DNA from: an uncultured Bacteroidales bacterium
GTDB lineage: Bacteria; Bacteroidota; Bacteroidia; Bacteroidales; Paludibacteraceae
Direction: 5' to 3'
DNA length: 40,155 nt
Assembly (NCBI GenBank): GCA_900320865.1
Contig: ONTT01000016.1
Location: 1 to 40,155, forward strand
Position 1 is the stretch's first letter, and the number at the start of each line of letters is the position of its first letter. Below the pieces are notes generated by a model, which made no database searches, was not told the DNA's origin, and saw only the letters and a program-made list of their open reading frames with translations. Below, piece after piece: positions 16,832-24,574 of this stretch. Both the position numbers and the translations under genes were made by a program.

Positions 16832-17854
16832 TTATTTGCGGGCAGACGCTGTCTGCTCATTCGGCATTTTCAGCGAATAGAGGATGGCTTCAATCTGTCT
16901 CAACGCATTCCGTTTCTTTTGACCCGCTGCATAGAGGAAAGCTTCGGCCGTCACGACACGTCCGTTCACTTGATCCAAACGGGTGAGACTGACGAACGGA
17001 CCACCCATCGCTTCACCGTCCAGTATCTTCCAAAGCCCTCTGGTCTCCACGGCATAGAAACCTCCTACGCTGTCGCGCAGAGCCGCTACACTGCGAGAAA
17101 CAGGCGGGAAATGTTTGAATTCCGTACCCATATGGCTACCAGGCACTTGTGCTGTGATTAACTTTCCCAACACCGCATCACGCGTCGCAATAATAGCGAC
17201 ATTACTGAATTGCTCTTGCGAGGTATACGGATAACTGTAGACCACGATATCTTTGCGCATCGGACCTTTGTTGTTGCAGCACCAGATTACATCCACCGAG
17301 TCAATCTGCTCATTTTTGATGAGGATAAAATCTTCCGGCACAAGCAGATCATAACCCTGTTTCTTCAAGGCCATTCGAACCTCTTTACTGGTGCTTACCC
17401 GATAAAACTGCAATTGACGAGCCAATTCTTCCCGCACAAACCAATCACGAATCACCTCGCCGTGATCCTTCCAATAACTCAAAAACTGCTCCTCATTCGG
17501 CGCTTGAATACGGATATACGCTTGCGGTTTGGACCACACGTTGCGGGAGTTGAGCACCTTAATCTGGGTGTATTTCTGCGGATTGATATCGATATAGAGA
17601 ATATTTCGAGTCGCTTTGAGCAGGTCGTCAAACTGGCCGGCCGTCACATGCGAAACCGTGAAATAGGGCTCCATCTGGGGTAAACCGTACATGTCACCGC
17701 CCATCGTCTCACACACCGCGGCTTTCACCGAGGCATCGCTGACAATAAGACACTCATAGATACTACCGGTCGCAGAAGTAAGCAGACGCTCACCCGAATT
17801 ACTGCAACCCAACAGCGCGAGGGCTGCTAAAATGAAAAGGCTGATTTTTTTCAT
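16832..17854 (-). CDS. DUF4837 family lipoprotein
   Basis: The 340-residue product has a lipoprotein signal peptide with LLGC (Cys17) and resembles the Bacteroidota-specific DUF4837 family. That family is of unknown function and is predicted to be envelope-anchored. The mature part is mixed alpha/beta with no catalytic motif that I can name. It is transcribed alone from a clear promoter at 17874-17905, divergent from the AraC regulator, which may control it. It converges on pnuC with a 7-bp gap. Confidence 0.82.
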   Translation of the reverse strand: MKKISLFILAALALLGCSNSGERLLTSATGSIYECLIVSDASVKAAVCETMGGDMYGLPQMEPYFTVSHVTAGQFDDLLKATRNILYIDINPQKYTQIKVLNSRNVWSKPQAYIRIQAPNEEQFLSYWKDHGEVIRDWFVREELARQLQFYRVSTSKEVRMALKKQGYDLLVPEDFILIKNEQIDSVDVIWCCNNKGPMRKDIVVYSYPYTSQEQFSNVAIIATRDAVLGKLITAQVPGSHMGTEFKHFPPVSRSVAALRDSVGGFYAVETRGLWKILDGEAMGGPFVSLTRLDQVNGRVVTAEAFLYAAGQKKRNALRQIEAILYSLKMPNEQTASARK

Positions 17855-17873
17855 TGCAATAAGATTTTCGCTG

Positions 17874-17905
17874 CAAAATTACAATAAATTTCTTAAATTT
17901 GCAAA
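17874..17905 (-). promoter_or_regulatory. Promoter of the DUF4837 lipoprotein gene
   Basis: On the minus strand, TTTG (17905-17902) and TAATTTTG (17881-17874) are separated by 20 bp, ending 19 bp before the ATG. Confidence 0.8.
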
Positions 17906-17920
17906 AAAGTCTTCAAAAAA

Positions 17921-17952
17921 TTTGTATATTTCCAAAAAAAGTAGTAATTTTG
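17921..17952 (+). promoter_or_regulatory. Promoter of the AraC-family regulator gene
   Basis: TTTG at 17921-17924 and TAATTTTG at 17945-17952 are separated by 20 bp with an A-tract in the spacer. It lies back to back with the DUF4837 promoter, the two -33 elements being 15 bp apart, so one protein bound between them could affect both genes. Confidence 0.82.
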
Positions 17953-17995
17953 CGCCAAAATTAATCAATCTTAATCCATCTAATACTTACTTAGT

Positions 17996-18862
17996 ATGAT
18001 TTTATCTACTGACTACATCTTCCTCACCGACGAGAAGGAAGGCTTTCGTATCTGCCGTGAGACGCGTACTACGTCTACTACTACGATGACCATTCTATAT
18101 GTTGAAAAAGGATATATGGATGTCTATTTTCACGAGAAGATGCTCCGCATTAATGCTGGAGATATGTTTGTTCGTATCCCCGATCCGAATCATAAATTAG
18201 GTCCGTATGAGTTATCGGAAGATCTGGAATTCAAGCAGATTACCGTCGGCGCGGAAATCTTTGAGAAAATTATGTTTGATCACCTGCGCGTGGAGCCGAA
18301 TTGGTACGCAAAGCAGGAGTATGTTAAGGAGCATCCTATCTTTCCTCTGAACCCGGTAAGCAAGGAGTTCTTCCTCGTTTATTTCAAGCTTTTGACCTTA
18401 CAGCTGGAGGATCGGCCGACGCAATATCGCTTGCAGATCCTGAATATGATCGCACGTGGCGGTACGATGGAGATGCTCAACTATTTGGATAAGTTAGCTG
18501 TTATTCCTAAGTTAGGAAAGGGACGTCTGTCCGTTAACCAGAGCGATTACACCTTCCTTGAGTTCACGCGCCTGTTGCACCAATATCCGCACGAGCGCGA
18601 GGTACAGTGGTACGCAGAGAAACTCAAAATCACGCCGAAATACCTGTCGGAGATTTGCAAAGCACGTAGCGGTAAGTCCGCAAGTGAATGGATTGCCGAG
18701 GTGACGGTAGCGGAGTTGAGGCATCTCTTGCGCGACACGACGATGCCAATTCGCGAGATTGCCCGCGTGATGGAGTTCCCGAATGCCAGTTTCTTCTGCC
18801 AATACACTAAGAAACATACGGGTCTCACTCCAAATCATTTCCGAAAAGAGAAGAAAGCATAA
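17996..18862 (+). CDS. AraC-family transcriptional regulator
   Basis: The 288-residue product has an N-terminal cupin-like sensing region (about 20-110, with the INAGDMFVRIPDPNHK segment) and a C-terminal pair of helix-turn-helix motifs (about 195-285). The latter include ITPKYLSEICKARSGKSASEW and the family signature ending NASFFCQYTKKHTGLTPNHFR. Such proteins usually bind direct repeats near their own or adjacent promoters. The divergently transcribed DUF4837 lipoprotein gene is the natural candidate target. The gene ends in a strong hairpin shared with glyA. Confidence 0.92.
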   Translation: MILSTDYIFLTDEKEGFRICRETRTTSTTTMTILYVEKGYMDVYFHEKMLRINAGDMFVRIPDPNHKLGPYELSEDLEFKQITVGAEIFEKIMFDHLRVEPNWYAKQEYVKEHPIFPLNPVSKEFFLVYFKLLTLQLEDRPTQYRLQILNMIARGGTMEMLNYLDKLAVIPKLGKGRLSVNQSDYTFLEFTRLLHQYPHEREVQWYAEKLKITPKYLSEICKARSGKSASEWIAEVTVAELRHLLRDTTMPIREIARVMEFPNASFFCQYTKKHTGLTPNHFRKEKKA

Positions 18863-18890
18863 GAAAGGCTGCCAACCGGCAGCCTTTCTT
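18861..18890. terminator. Bidirectional intrinsic terminator between the araC-type gene and glyA
   Basis: A perfect 13-bp stem (18861-18873 with 18878-18890) encloses a four-base AACC loop. The flank is T-rich in the plus direction, and the A-rich start of the stem gives T's for the minus direction. It sits between two convergent stops and can serve both genes. Confidence 0.88.
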
Positions 18891-18906
18891 ATTGTCTCAT
18901 CCGTTC

Positions 18907-20187
18907 TTACCATGCGAAGAGCGGGTGTTGCGTCATTTCACGATTTACTTCGGCGCGCACCGAAGCGATCACTGCTTCGCTCGTCGGATCTTGCAGCACG
19001 CGGTCGATCAACTCTACGATCCATGGCATCTTGTCCTCTTTCAGACCGCGAGTCGTGATGGCCGGAGTACCGAAACGAAGACCACTGGTCTGGAAAGCCG
19101 AACGGCTATCGAACGGCACCATGTTTTTATTGGTCGTGATGTCCGCGCTCACCAAAGCCTGCTCCGCTACTTTACCGGTCAACTCCGGGAATTTCGTGCG
19201 CAAGTCAATCAGCATCGAGTGGTTGTCTGTTCCGCCACTGATCACTTTATATCCCTTGTCCATGAAGGCTTGTGCCATCACGGCGGCATTGATCTTCACT
19301 TGCTTCTGATAGGTCTTGAAATCCTCCGTCAACGCCTCGCCGAAAGCAACTGCCTTAGCTGCAATCACGTGCTCTAACGGTCCACCTTGCGTGCCCGGGA
19401 AGACAGCGGAGTCGAGTAGGGCACTCATCTTCTTGATCTCACCCTTCGGCGTGGTCTTGCCCCAAGGATTATCGAAGTCTTTACCCATCAGAATCACACC
19501 TCCACGCGGACCACGAAGTGTCTTGTGCGTCGTGCTGGTAACGATGTGCGCATATTTCAACGGATTATCGAGCAAACCGGCTGCAATCAGTCCTGCTGGG
19601 TGTGCCATGTCGACCATGAAGATCGCACCGATCTCATCCGCCACACGACGAATACGGGCATAATCCCATTCACGACTATACGCACTTGCACCCGCAATAA
19701 TCAGTTTCGGCTTGTGTGTGCGTGCCTTCAACTCCAGATCATCATAGTTGACACGACCTGTCGCTTCGTCCAGATCATAACCGATAGCGTTGAACATCAA
19801 ACCACTGAAATTAACGGCTGAACCGTGGCTCAGGTGACCACCGTGACTGAGGTTCAAACCCATGAACGTATCGCCGGCCTTCAGACAAGCCATAAACACG
19901 GCCATGTTGGCCTGCGCACCCGAGTGCGGTTGCACGTTCACATACTCCGCGTCATACAGCTTTTTCAGACGATCACGGGCGATATTCTCTGCAATATCCA
20001 CTACCTCACAACCTCCATAATAGCGGTGTCCCGGATAGCCCTCCGCGTACTTATTAGTCAGCACGCTGCCCATGGCTTCCATCACTTGGTCACTCACGAA
20101 GTTTTCACTTGCGATTAACTCAATTCCTTTGGTCTGACGTTCGCGTTCGCGGCGGATCACGTCAAAAATCTCATTGTCTCGATTCAT
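18907..20187 (-). CDS. glyA: Serine hydroxymethyltransferase
   Basis: GlyA uses pyridoxal phosphate to convert serine plus tetrahydrofolate into glycine and methylene-THF in the cytoplasm. The 426-residue product is full length, with [12 protein letters not shown] at the N-terminus, the YPGHRYYGG substrate segment and the PLP lysine at Lys222 in [12 protein letters not shown]. Its products feed FolD and the glycine cleavage P-protein encoded in this window. It follows tRNA-Thr on the same strand, 63 bp downstream. No good -33/-7 promoter is visible in that gap, so glyA may depend partly on read-through past the tRNA terminator or on a weaker promoter. Confidence 0.97.
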   Translation of the reverse strand: MNRDNEIFDVIRRERERQTKGIELIASENFVSDQVMEAMGSVLTNKYAEGYPGHRYYGGCEVVDIAENIARDRLKKLYDAEYVNVQPHSGAQANMAVFMACLKAGDTFMGLNLSHGGHLSHGSAVNFSGLMFNAIGYDLDEATGRVNYDDLELKARTHKPKLIIAGASAYSREWDYARIRRVADEIGAIFMVDMAHPAGLIAAGLLDNPLKYAHIVTSTTHKTLRGPRGGVILMGKDFDNPWGKTTPKGEIKKMSALLDSAVFPGTQGGPLEHVIAAKAVAFGEALTEDFKTYQKQVKINAAVMAQAFMDKGYKVISGGTDNHSMLIDLRTKFPELTGKVAEQALVSADITTNKNMVPFDSRSAFQTSGLRFGTPAITTRGLKEDKMPWIVELIDRVLQDPTSEAVIASVRAEVNREMTQHPLFAW

Positions 20188-20226
20188 GTGTTTTTAACGA
20201 TTGGCAATATACGATTTAAAATAGCA

Positions 20227-20249
20227 AAGGGGAACTGGATGTTCCCCTT
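20227..20249 (-). terminator. Hairpin 3' of tRNA-Thr
   Basis: A perfect 9-bp stem (20227-20235 with 20241-20249) with a five-base loop lies 1 bp past the tRNA 3' end. In the minus direction it is followed by TGCTATTTT, a weak T-run, so it may terminate incompletely or act in tRNA 3' processing. Confidence 0.65.
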
Positions 20250-20250
20250 G

Positions 20251-20323
<73 letters not shown>

Positions 20324-20334
20324 AAAAGCGGGTG

Positions 20335-20366
20335 CAAAAGTACTGCTTTTTTTTGATATACGCAAA
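20335..20366 (-). promoter_or_regulatory. Promoter of tRNA-Thr
   Basis: On the minus strand, TTTG (20366-20363) continues as TTTGCGTATATC with an A-tract. TACTTTTG (20342-20335) follows after 20 bp. The tRNA begins 11 bases after the -7 element. Confidence 0.87.
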
Positions 20367-20381
20367 TTTTTTAGCAAATAT

Positions 20382-20413
20382 TTTGCATAATTGGTATAAT
20401 TTTTGTACTTTTG
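20382..20413 (+). promoter_or_regulatory. Promoter of the T9SS plug gene
   Basis: TTTG at 20382-20385 and TACTTTTG at 20406-20413 are separated by 20 bp. The ATG at 20423 lies only 9 bases after the -7 element, so the transcript should be almost leaderless. Confidence 0.85.
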
Positions 20414-20422
20414 CAGCCGGAA

Positions 20423-21658
20423 ATGAAACGTTTTGCCTTCATAGTACTCCTTTTTGCCTGCATCTCCCACATGCATGCCCAGACGCACACGCGCACTTAC
20501 AACGAGAATATCCGTACACTGCGTGTGGAGCGGCAGGTGCTGCTCCTGGAGAATGGTATCGTGGATGGTTCGAATCCCGAGAACACGCTGCATATATCGT
20601 TCGATGAAATGAGCCACGACGTGCATTTCTATACCTATACAGTAGAGATGCTCCATAGCAATCTTTTGAGCAATGAGTATCTGCAGGGCTTCACGACGCG
20701 CGATATAACGGAGTATGACCACTCCATGAACACCAGTCGCGAATATACCCACTATCGTTTTGATTTTCCTAACGAGGACATGGCCCTCACGCAAAGCGGC
20801 GACTATCAGTTGACCATCTATGAAGACGGCAATCCAGACAATCGCATCGCTCAAGTGCAGTTCCGTGTAGTAGACCCGCTCGTGAAGATCGATGCGCGCG
20901 TGCGCACGAATACAGATAAGGAATTTAATGGCCGTTATCAGCAGGTGGACATCGATGTCAATACTTCGGCGCTCGATATCCGAGATCCGAAGGAAATACG
21001 CATCGTTGTAACGCAAAATAACCGCAAGGACAATGCGGTGTATCTCTCGCAACCTACGTTTGTTGAACCCAACCGTCTGCGTTATATCAATCAGCAAGCG
21101 CTCATCTTCGAAGCCGGTAACGAGTACCATCATTTCGATGCGTTCTCCTGTTTCTATGCCGGCTATGGTATCGACCGCGTCTATCATGAGATGGGCGACT
21201 ATAATGCACTGCTTTTCCCGAACGAAGTGGCAAAAGGGGAGTATATCCATGAGTTCGACTCGGATGGCCGCTTTGTTGTGAATGCGGAGCGCACGAACGA
21301 CAGCGACACCGAAGCCGAATATATGTGGGTGCATTGGACGCTTCCTGTGGAGAAACCTTGGCTGGATGGAGCGCTCTATATCGGCGGCGATATCTTCGAA
21401 AATGAACTCTCCCTGCGCAATAGAATGCAATACGATGCCGAAGCAAAATGCTACTGGCTCACAGCCCTTGTAAAACAAGGCGGTTATGATTATCAGTATT
21501 GGTTCTCGGGCAAAGGAACGCAAAACAAAACTACCACCCAACGTGTGGATGGTAGTTATTGGCAAACCGAAAATGAATACGCTGTATATGTTTACTGGCG
21601 TCCTTTCGGTGCTCGCCACGATCGCTTAGTCGGCGTCAAAGTCTTCAAAAGTAATTAA
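20423..21658 (+). CDS. Type IX secretion system plug protein (DUF5103 family)
   Basis: The DUF5103 family was identified as the plug that closes the periplasmic side of the giant SprA (Sov) translocon of the type IX secretion system. The 411-residue product has a signal peptide (cleavage probably after HMHA, residue 19) and the family's beta-rich N-domain with LHISFDEMSHDVHFYTYTVE and YTHYRFDFPNEDM. The C-terminal region is rich in Tyr/Trp, as is usual. It predicts that this organism secretes proteins by T9SS, although no SprA, GldK-N or C-terminal sorting domain is seen here. ATG 20423 is preferred over TTG 20411, which lies inside the -7 element. Confidence 0.87.
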   Translation: MKRFAFIVLLFACISHMHAQTHTRTYNENIRTLRVERQVLLLENGIVDGSNPENTLHISFDEMSHDVHFYTYTVEMLHSNLLSNEYLQGFTTRDITEYDHSMNTSREYTHYRFDFPNEDMALTQSGDYQLTIYEDGNPDNRIAQVQFRVVDPLVKIDARVRTNTDKEFNGRYQQVDIDVNTSALDIRDPKEIRIVVTQNNRKDNAVYLSQPTFVEPNRLRYINQQALIFEAGNEYHHFDAFSCFYAGYGIDRVYHEMGDYNALLFPNEVAKGEYIHEFDSDGRFVVNAERTNDSDTEAEYMWVHWTLPVEKPWLDGALYIGGDIFENELSLRNRMQYDAEAKCYWLTALVKQGGYDYQYWFSGKGTQNKTTTQRVDGSYWQTENEYAVYVYWRPFGARHDRLVGVKVFKSN

Positions 21659-21680
21659 CTTCTTCGCAACTTTTATCCGG

Positions 21681-21765
21681 GCCTCCGGATGCTATCCGGC
21701 CGCATGGCTATCTGCCTCCGGATGCTATCCGGCCGCATGGCTATCTGCCTCCGGACGCTGTCTGG
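21681..21765 (+). repeat. 33-bp hairpin-forming direct repeats between convergent genes
   Basis: Two identical 33-bp units (21681-21713 and 21714-21746) are followed by a diverged 19-bp third copy (21747-21765) that abuts the stop of the PepSY gene. Each copy contains a 6-bp stem with a GCT loop (CCGGAT/ATCCGG). In the third copy the stem is CCGGAC/GTCTGG, which keeps pairing through a compensatory pair and a G-T wobble. The hairpins may act as a 3' end or stability element for either transcript. Confidence 0.85.
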
Positions 21766-22200
21766 TTAATCATCTATTCTAATAAACGCACCGCGTTTAT
21801 CGAAAATCAGGTCGAGTTTATTATTTAACTCTACCTCCTGCTTCATCGTCTCGTACTTGTACTCTGTGATGGTTGCATTCGGGAAGGTCCTCTGTACGTA
21901 CTCTTTGATTTTTGCAGGTACAAAGACGCTGTCGATACCCATTTTGTTGCTTACTCCGATCAAACCGGCTTTCTCATCCAATTCAATCTTCGTACCATCG
22001 TCGATGGAGAACGTGTAATGATAATGACGGCCGATTCCTTTCTCACTCGTGATGAATTGAATCTGCTCCGTTTCGAAGTTCTTATGAATCTCTTCCTGTA
22101 CGATCTTCGGCAGAGCATCAAAAGCAATCGGTTGTTTACCGCGTGCCGACACTGTGAGACATACCATGCTCAACAGTGCAATAAATGCAAATTTCTTCAT
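21766..22200 (-). CDS. Secreted PepSY-like protein
   Basis: The 144-residue product has a signal peptide (MKKFAFIALLSMVCLTVSA) and a duplicated beta-alpha PepSY-like fold: one half around LPKIVQEEIHKNFETEQIQF, the other around VPAKIKEYVQRTFPNATITEY. This is the pattern of the small periplasmic PepSY-like (PF11396) proteins of Bacteroidota, whose role is unknown; ligand or inhibitor binding is often assumed. It lies 28 bp downstream of pgi on the same strand without a visible promoter, so it is probably the last gene of the lysS-gpsA-pgi unit. Confidence 0.83.
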   Translation of the reverse strand: MKKFAFIALLSMVCLTVSARGKQPIAFDALPKIVQEEIHKNFETEQIQFITSEKGIGRHYHYTFSIDDGTKIELDEKAGLIGVSNKMGIDSVFVPAKIKEYVQRTFPNATITEYKYETMKQEVELNNKLDLIFDKRGAFIRIDD

Positions 22201-22228
22201 TCTTATGTTGATTTTATATTCTTTCTAA

Positions 22229-23569
22229 TTAAGCAAGTCTTGCCTTAATTGCCTTACTCTCAGCCTCATAGCCCGGTTTGTCGAGCAAAGCAAACATATT
22301 CTTCTTATATGCCTCTACACCCGGCTGATTGAACGGATTAACGTCCAGTACATAGCCCGAGATACCGCAACCGCGCTCGAAGAAATAGATGAATTGACCG
22401 ATGTTATACTCGTCGATTTTCTCGAAGGTAATATGAATATTGGGCACACCGCCGTCTACGTGAGCGAGCTGCGTACCTAATTCAGCCATCTTATTTACCT
22501 CATCTACACGCTTACCTGCCAAGAAATTCAAACCGTCCAGGTTTTCCTCGTCCGTCGGAACGAACACTTTCTTGTTGGCTTTCTCGATCGAGATAACGGT
22601 CTCGAAGATCGTACGCTCGCCGTCCTGAATCCACTGACCCATTGAATGCAGATCGGTCGTAAAGTCAACGGAAGCCGGGAAAATACCCTTATGATCCTTA
22701 CCTTCGCTCTCACCGTACAATTGTTTCCACCACTCGCTGAAGTAGTGCAACTTCGGGTTGAAGTTCACGAGGATCTCGATCTTCTTTCCGCTGCGATAGA
22801 GGGCGTTACGAATAGCGGCATACTGGCAAGCCGGGTTCTCCGCGTATTTCACGCTTACATCCGTCGCTTTCTCCATGTCTTGCGCACCCTTTACCAGCGC
22901 TTTGATGTCACCGCCTGCTACAGCAATAGGCAGCAGACCAACAGGCGTCAGAACAGAGAAACGACCACCTACATTATCCGGAATAACGAAGGTCTTGTAG
23001 CCCTCTTTGGTAGACAAACTGCGTAAAGCACCTTTTGCGCGGTCGGTAACAGCAACAATACGATGTTTGGCCTCTTCTTTGCCTACTTGCTTCTCCAGCA
23101 TCGTCTTCAACAGACGGAAAGCCAGAGCGGTCTCGGTCGTCGTTCCGGACTTCGAGATATTGATGATACCAAACTGCTTGTCAGCCAGGAACTCCATCAA
23201 CTCAGCCAGATAGTCCTCACCGATATTGTTTCCTGCGTATACTACGTACGGGTTCTTGCGATCCTTGGCTACAAACGCATCGAATGCCGAAGCCAAAGCC
23301 TCATTCACCGCGCGCGCACCGAGGTACGAACCTCCGATTCCTGCTACGATCACTACTTCGCAGCGTTTACGCAATTCATCTGCACAGGCTTGCACTTCTG
23401 CCAGGAAAGCATCGGTGATAGAGGAGGGGAGATGAACCCAACCGATGTAGTCATTTCCGGCACCCTTTCCGTTCTCTAACAGTTGGTTTGCAGCCTCTGT
23501 GGCTGACTCTAATTGTTTTAATGCATCAGCTTTAACAAAGCTCGCTGCATTCTTTAAACAGATTTGCAT
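22229..23569 (-). CDS. pgi: Glucose-6-phosphate isomerase
   Basis: Pgi interconverts glucose 6-phosphate and fructose 6-phosphate in glycolysis and gluconeogenesis. The 446-residue product is of the short bacterial type with two SIS domains. Visible motifs are [21 protein letters not shown], the Pgi signature around [17 protein letters not shown], and [14 protein letters not shown] with the catalytic Lys region near the C-terminus. It begins 1 bp after the gpsA stop, so the two are co-transcribed. It links the hexose kinase and class III FBPase encoded in this window. Confidence 0.96.
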   Translation of the reverse strand: MQICLKNAASFVKADALKQLESATEAANQLLENGKGAGNDYIGWVHLPSSITDAFLAEVQACADELRKRCEVVIVAGIGGSYLGARAVNEALASAFDAFVAKDRKNPYVVYAGNNIGEDYLAELMEFLADKQFGIINISKSGTTTETALAFRLLKTMLEKQVGKEEAKHRIVAVTDRAKGALRSLSTKEGYKTFVIPDNVGGRFSVLTPVGLLPIAVAGGDIKALVKGAQDMEKATDVSVKYAENPACQYAAIRNALYRSGKKIEILVNFNPKLHYFSEWWKQLYGESEGKDHKGIFPASVDFTTDLHSMGQWIQDGERTIFETVISIEKANKKVFVPTDEENLDGLNFLAGKRVDEVNKMAELGTQLAHVDGGVPNIHITFEKIDEYNIGQFIYFFERGCGISGYVLDVNPFNQPGVEAYKKNMFALLDKPGYEAESKAIKARLA

Positions 23570-23570
23570 A

Positions 23571-24560
23571 TTATTGTAATTTAGTTGTTAATGACTTAAT
23601 AATAAGTTTCGCTTTCTGGCGGTTATAAAGTATCTCATACATCGCATCGACAATAGGCAGCGACACTTTGATGCGTTGATTTGCCTCATAAATGGCCTTG
23701 GTCCCGTAGAAACCCTCGGCTATCATCTCCATCTCCATTTGGGCCGCTTTCACCGAGTATCCGAGACCCAACATCTGACCGAATTGACGGTTCCTGCTGA
23801 ACTGCGAATAGCCGGTCACCAGCACGTCGCCCAGATAGCCCGATGCCGTGATGTCACGAGGCACATTACTCATGGCCGTAGCAAAACGCTGAATCTCCTG
23901 AATAGCATTCGACAGCAGCACTGCCTGGAAGTTATCGCCATAGTGCAGCGCCTGACACATGCCAGCCGCGATAGCATAGATATTTTTCATCACAGAACTG
24001 TATTCCAGCCCGATGACATCGCTCGAAATCGTGGTGTGCACATAGGCTGTCTGGAATAGTTTCGACCATACCTCCGCGTTCTGACGGTTCTCGCAACCGA
24101 TCGTCAAATAACTGAGTCGTTCCAAGGCAATCTCCTCGGCGTGACACGGACCTGCAATCACACCTAATTGGTCAAACGAGATACCAAAACGGTTGTGAAG
24201 ATAGTCGGTAATAATGACGTTTTCATCGGGAATCATTCCCTTTACAGCCGAGATAACGACCTTATGCGTCATGTCGCGACGAATCTTGTTCAATGTCTGC
24301 TTTACATAAGGAGAAGGAATAGCCAAAATCAGCACATCCGACTGAGCTACTGTCTGATTGATGTCCGCCGAAAAATGAATACGGCTCACATCAAACTCTG
24401 CGGCTCCTAAATACGAAGGGTTCTTTCCGGTCGAGATAAACTCATCAATCACCTCTTGACGGCGAATGAACCAGTTGATCTCACTTTGGTTTTGCATCAC
24501 AATTTTTGCCAAAGCCGTCGCCCAGGAACCTGAACCCAATATAGCAATTTTTCTATACAT
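23571..24560 (-). CDS. gpsA: NAD(P)-dependent glycerol-3-phosphate dehydrogenase
   Basis: GpsA reduces dihydroxyacetone phosphate to sn-glycerol 3-phosphate for phospholipid synthesis. The 329-residue product has the N-terminal Rossmann motif [10 protein letters not shown] (8-17), [14 protein letters not shown], and the catalytic-Lys segment [16 protein letters not shown] set the start at the ATG at 24560 because the family begins just before the Rossmann strand. A TTG four codons earlier (24572) is the only longer option and is less likely. The gene follows lysS after a 14-bp gap that contains a single ATTGGTA heptamer. Confidence 0.95.
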   Translation of the reverse strand: MYRKIAILGSGSWATALAKIVMQNQSEINWFIRRQEVIDEFISTGKNPSYLGAAEFDVSRIHFSADINQTVAQSDVLILAIPSPYVKQTLNKIRRDMTHKVVISAVKGMIPDENVIITDYLHNRFGISFDQLGVIAGPCHAEEIALERLSYLTIGCENRQNAEVWSKLFQTAYVHTTISSDVIGLEYSSVMKNIYAIAAGMCQALHYGDNFQAVLLSNAIQEIQRFATAMSNVPRDITASGYLGDVLVTGYSQFSRNRQFGQMLGLGYSVKAAQMEMEMIAEGFYGTKAIYEANQRIKVSLPIVDAMYEILYNRQKAKLIIKSLTTKLQ

Positions 24561-24574
24561 AGAAATTACCAATT

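Noticed and set aside
16842-16856. Hairpin GCAGAC-GCT-GTCTGC as a pnuC terminator
   Set aside because: It lies within the DUF4837 coding end, with no T-run after it; too weak to call.
20188-20226. A glyA-specific promoter
   Set aside because: TTTG is present at the edge of the hairpin but no TAnnTTTG box lies 19-20 bp downstream.
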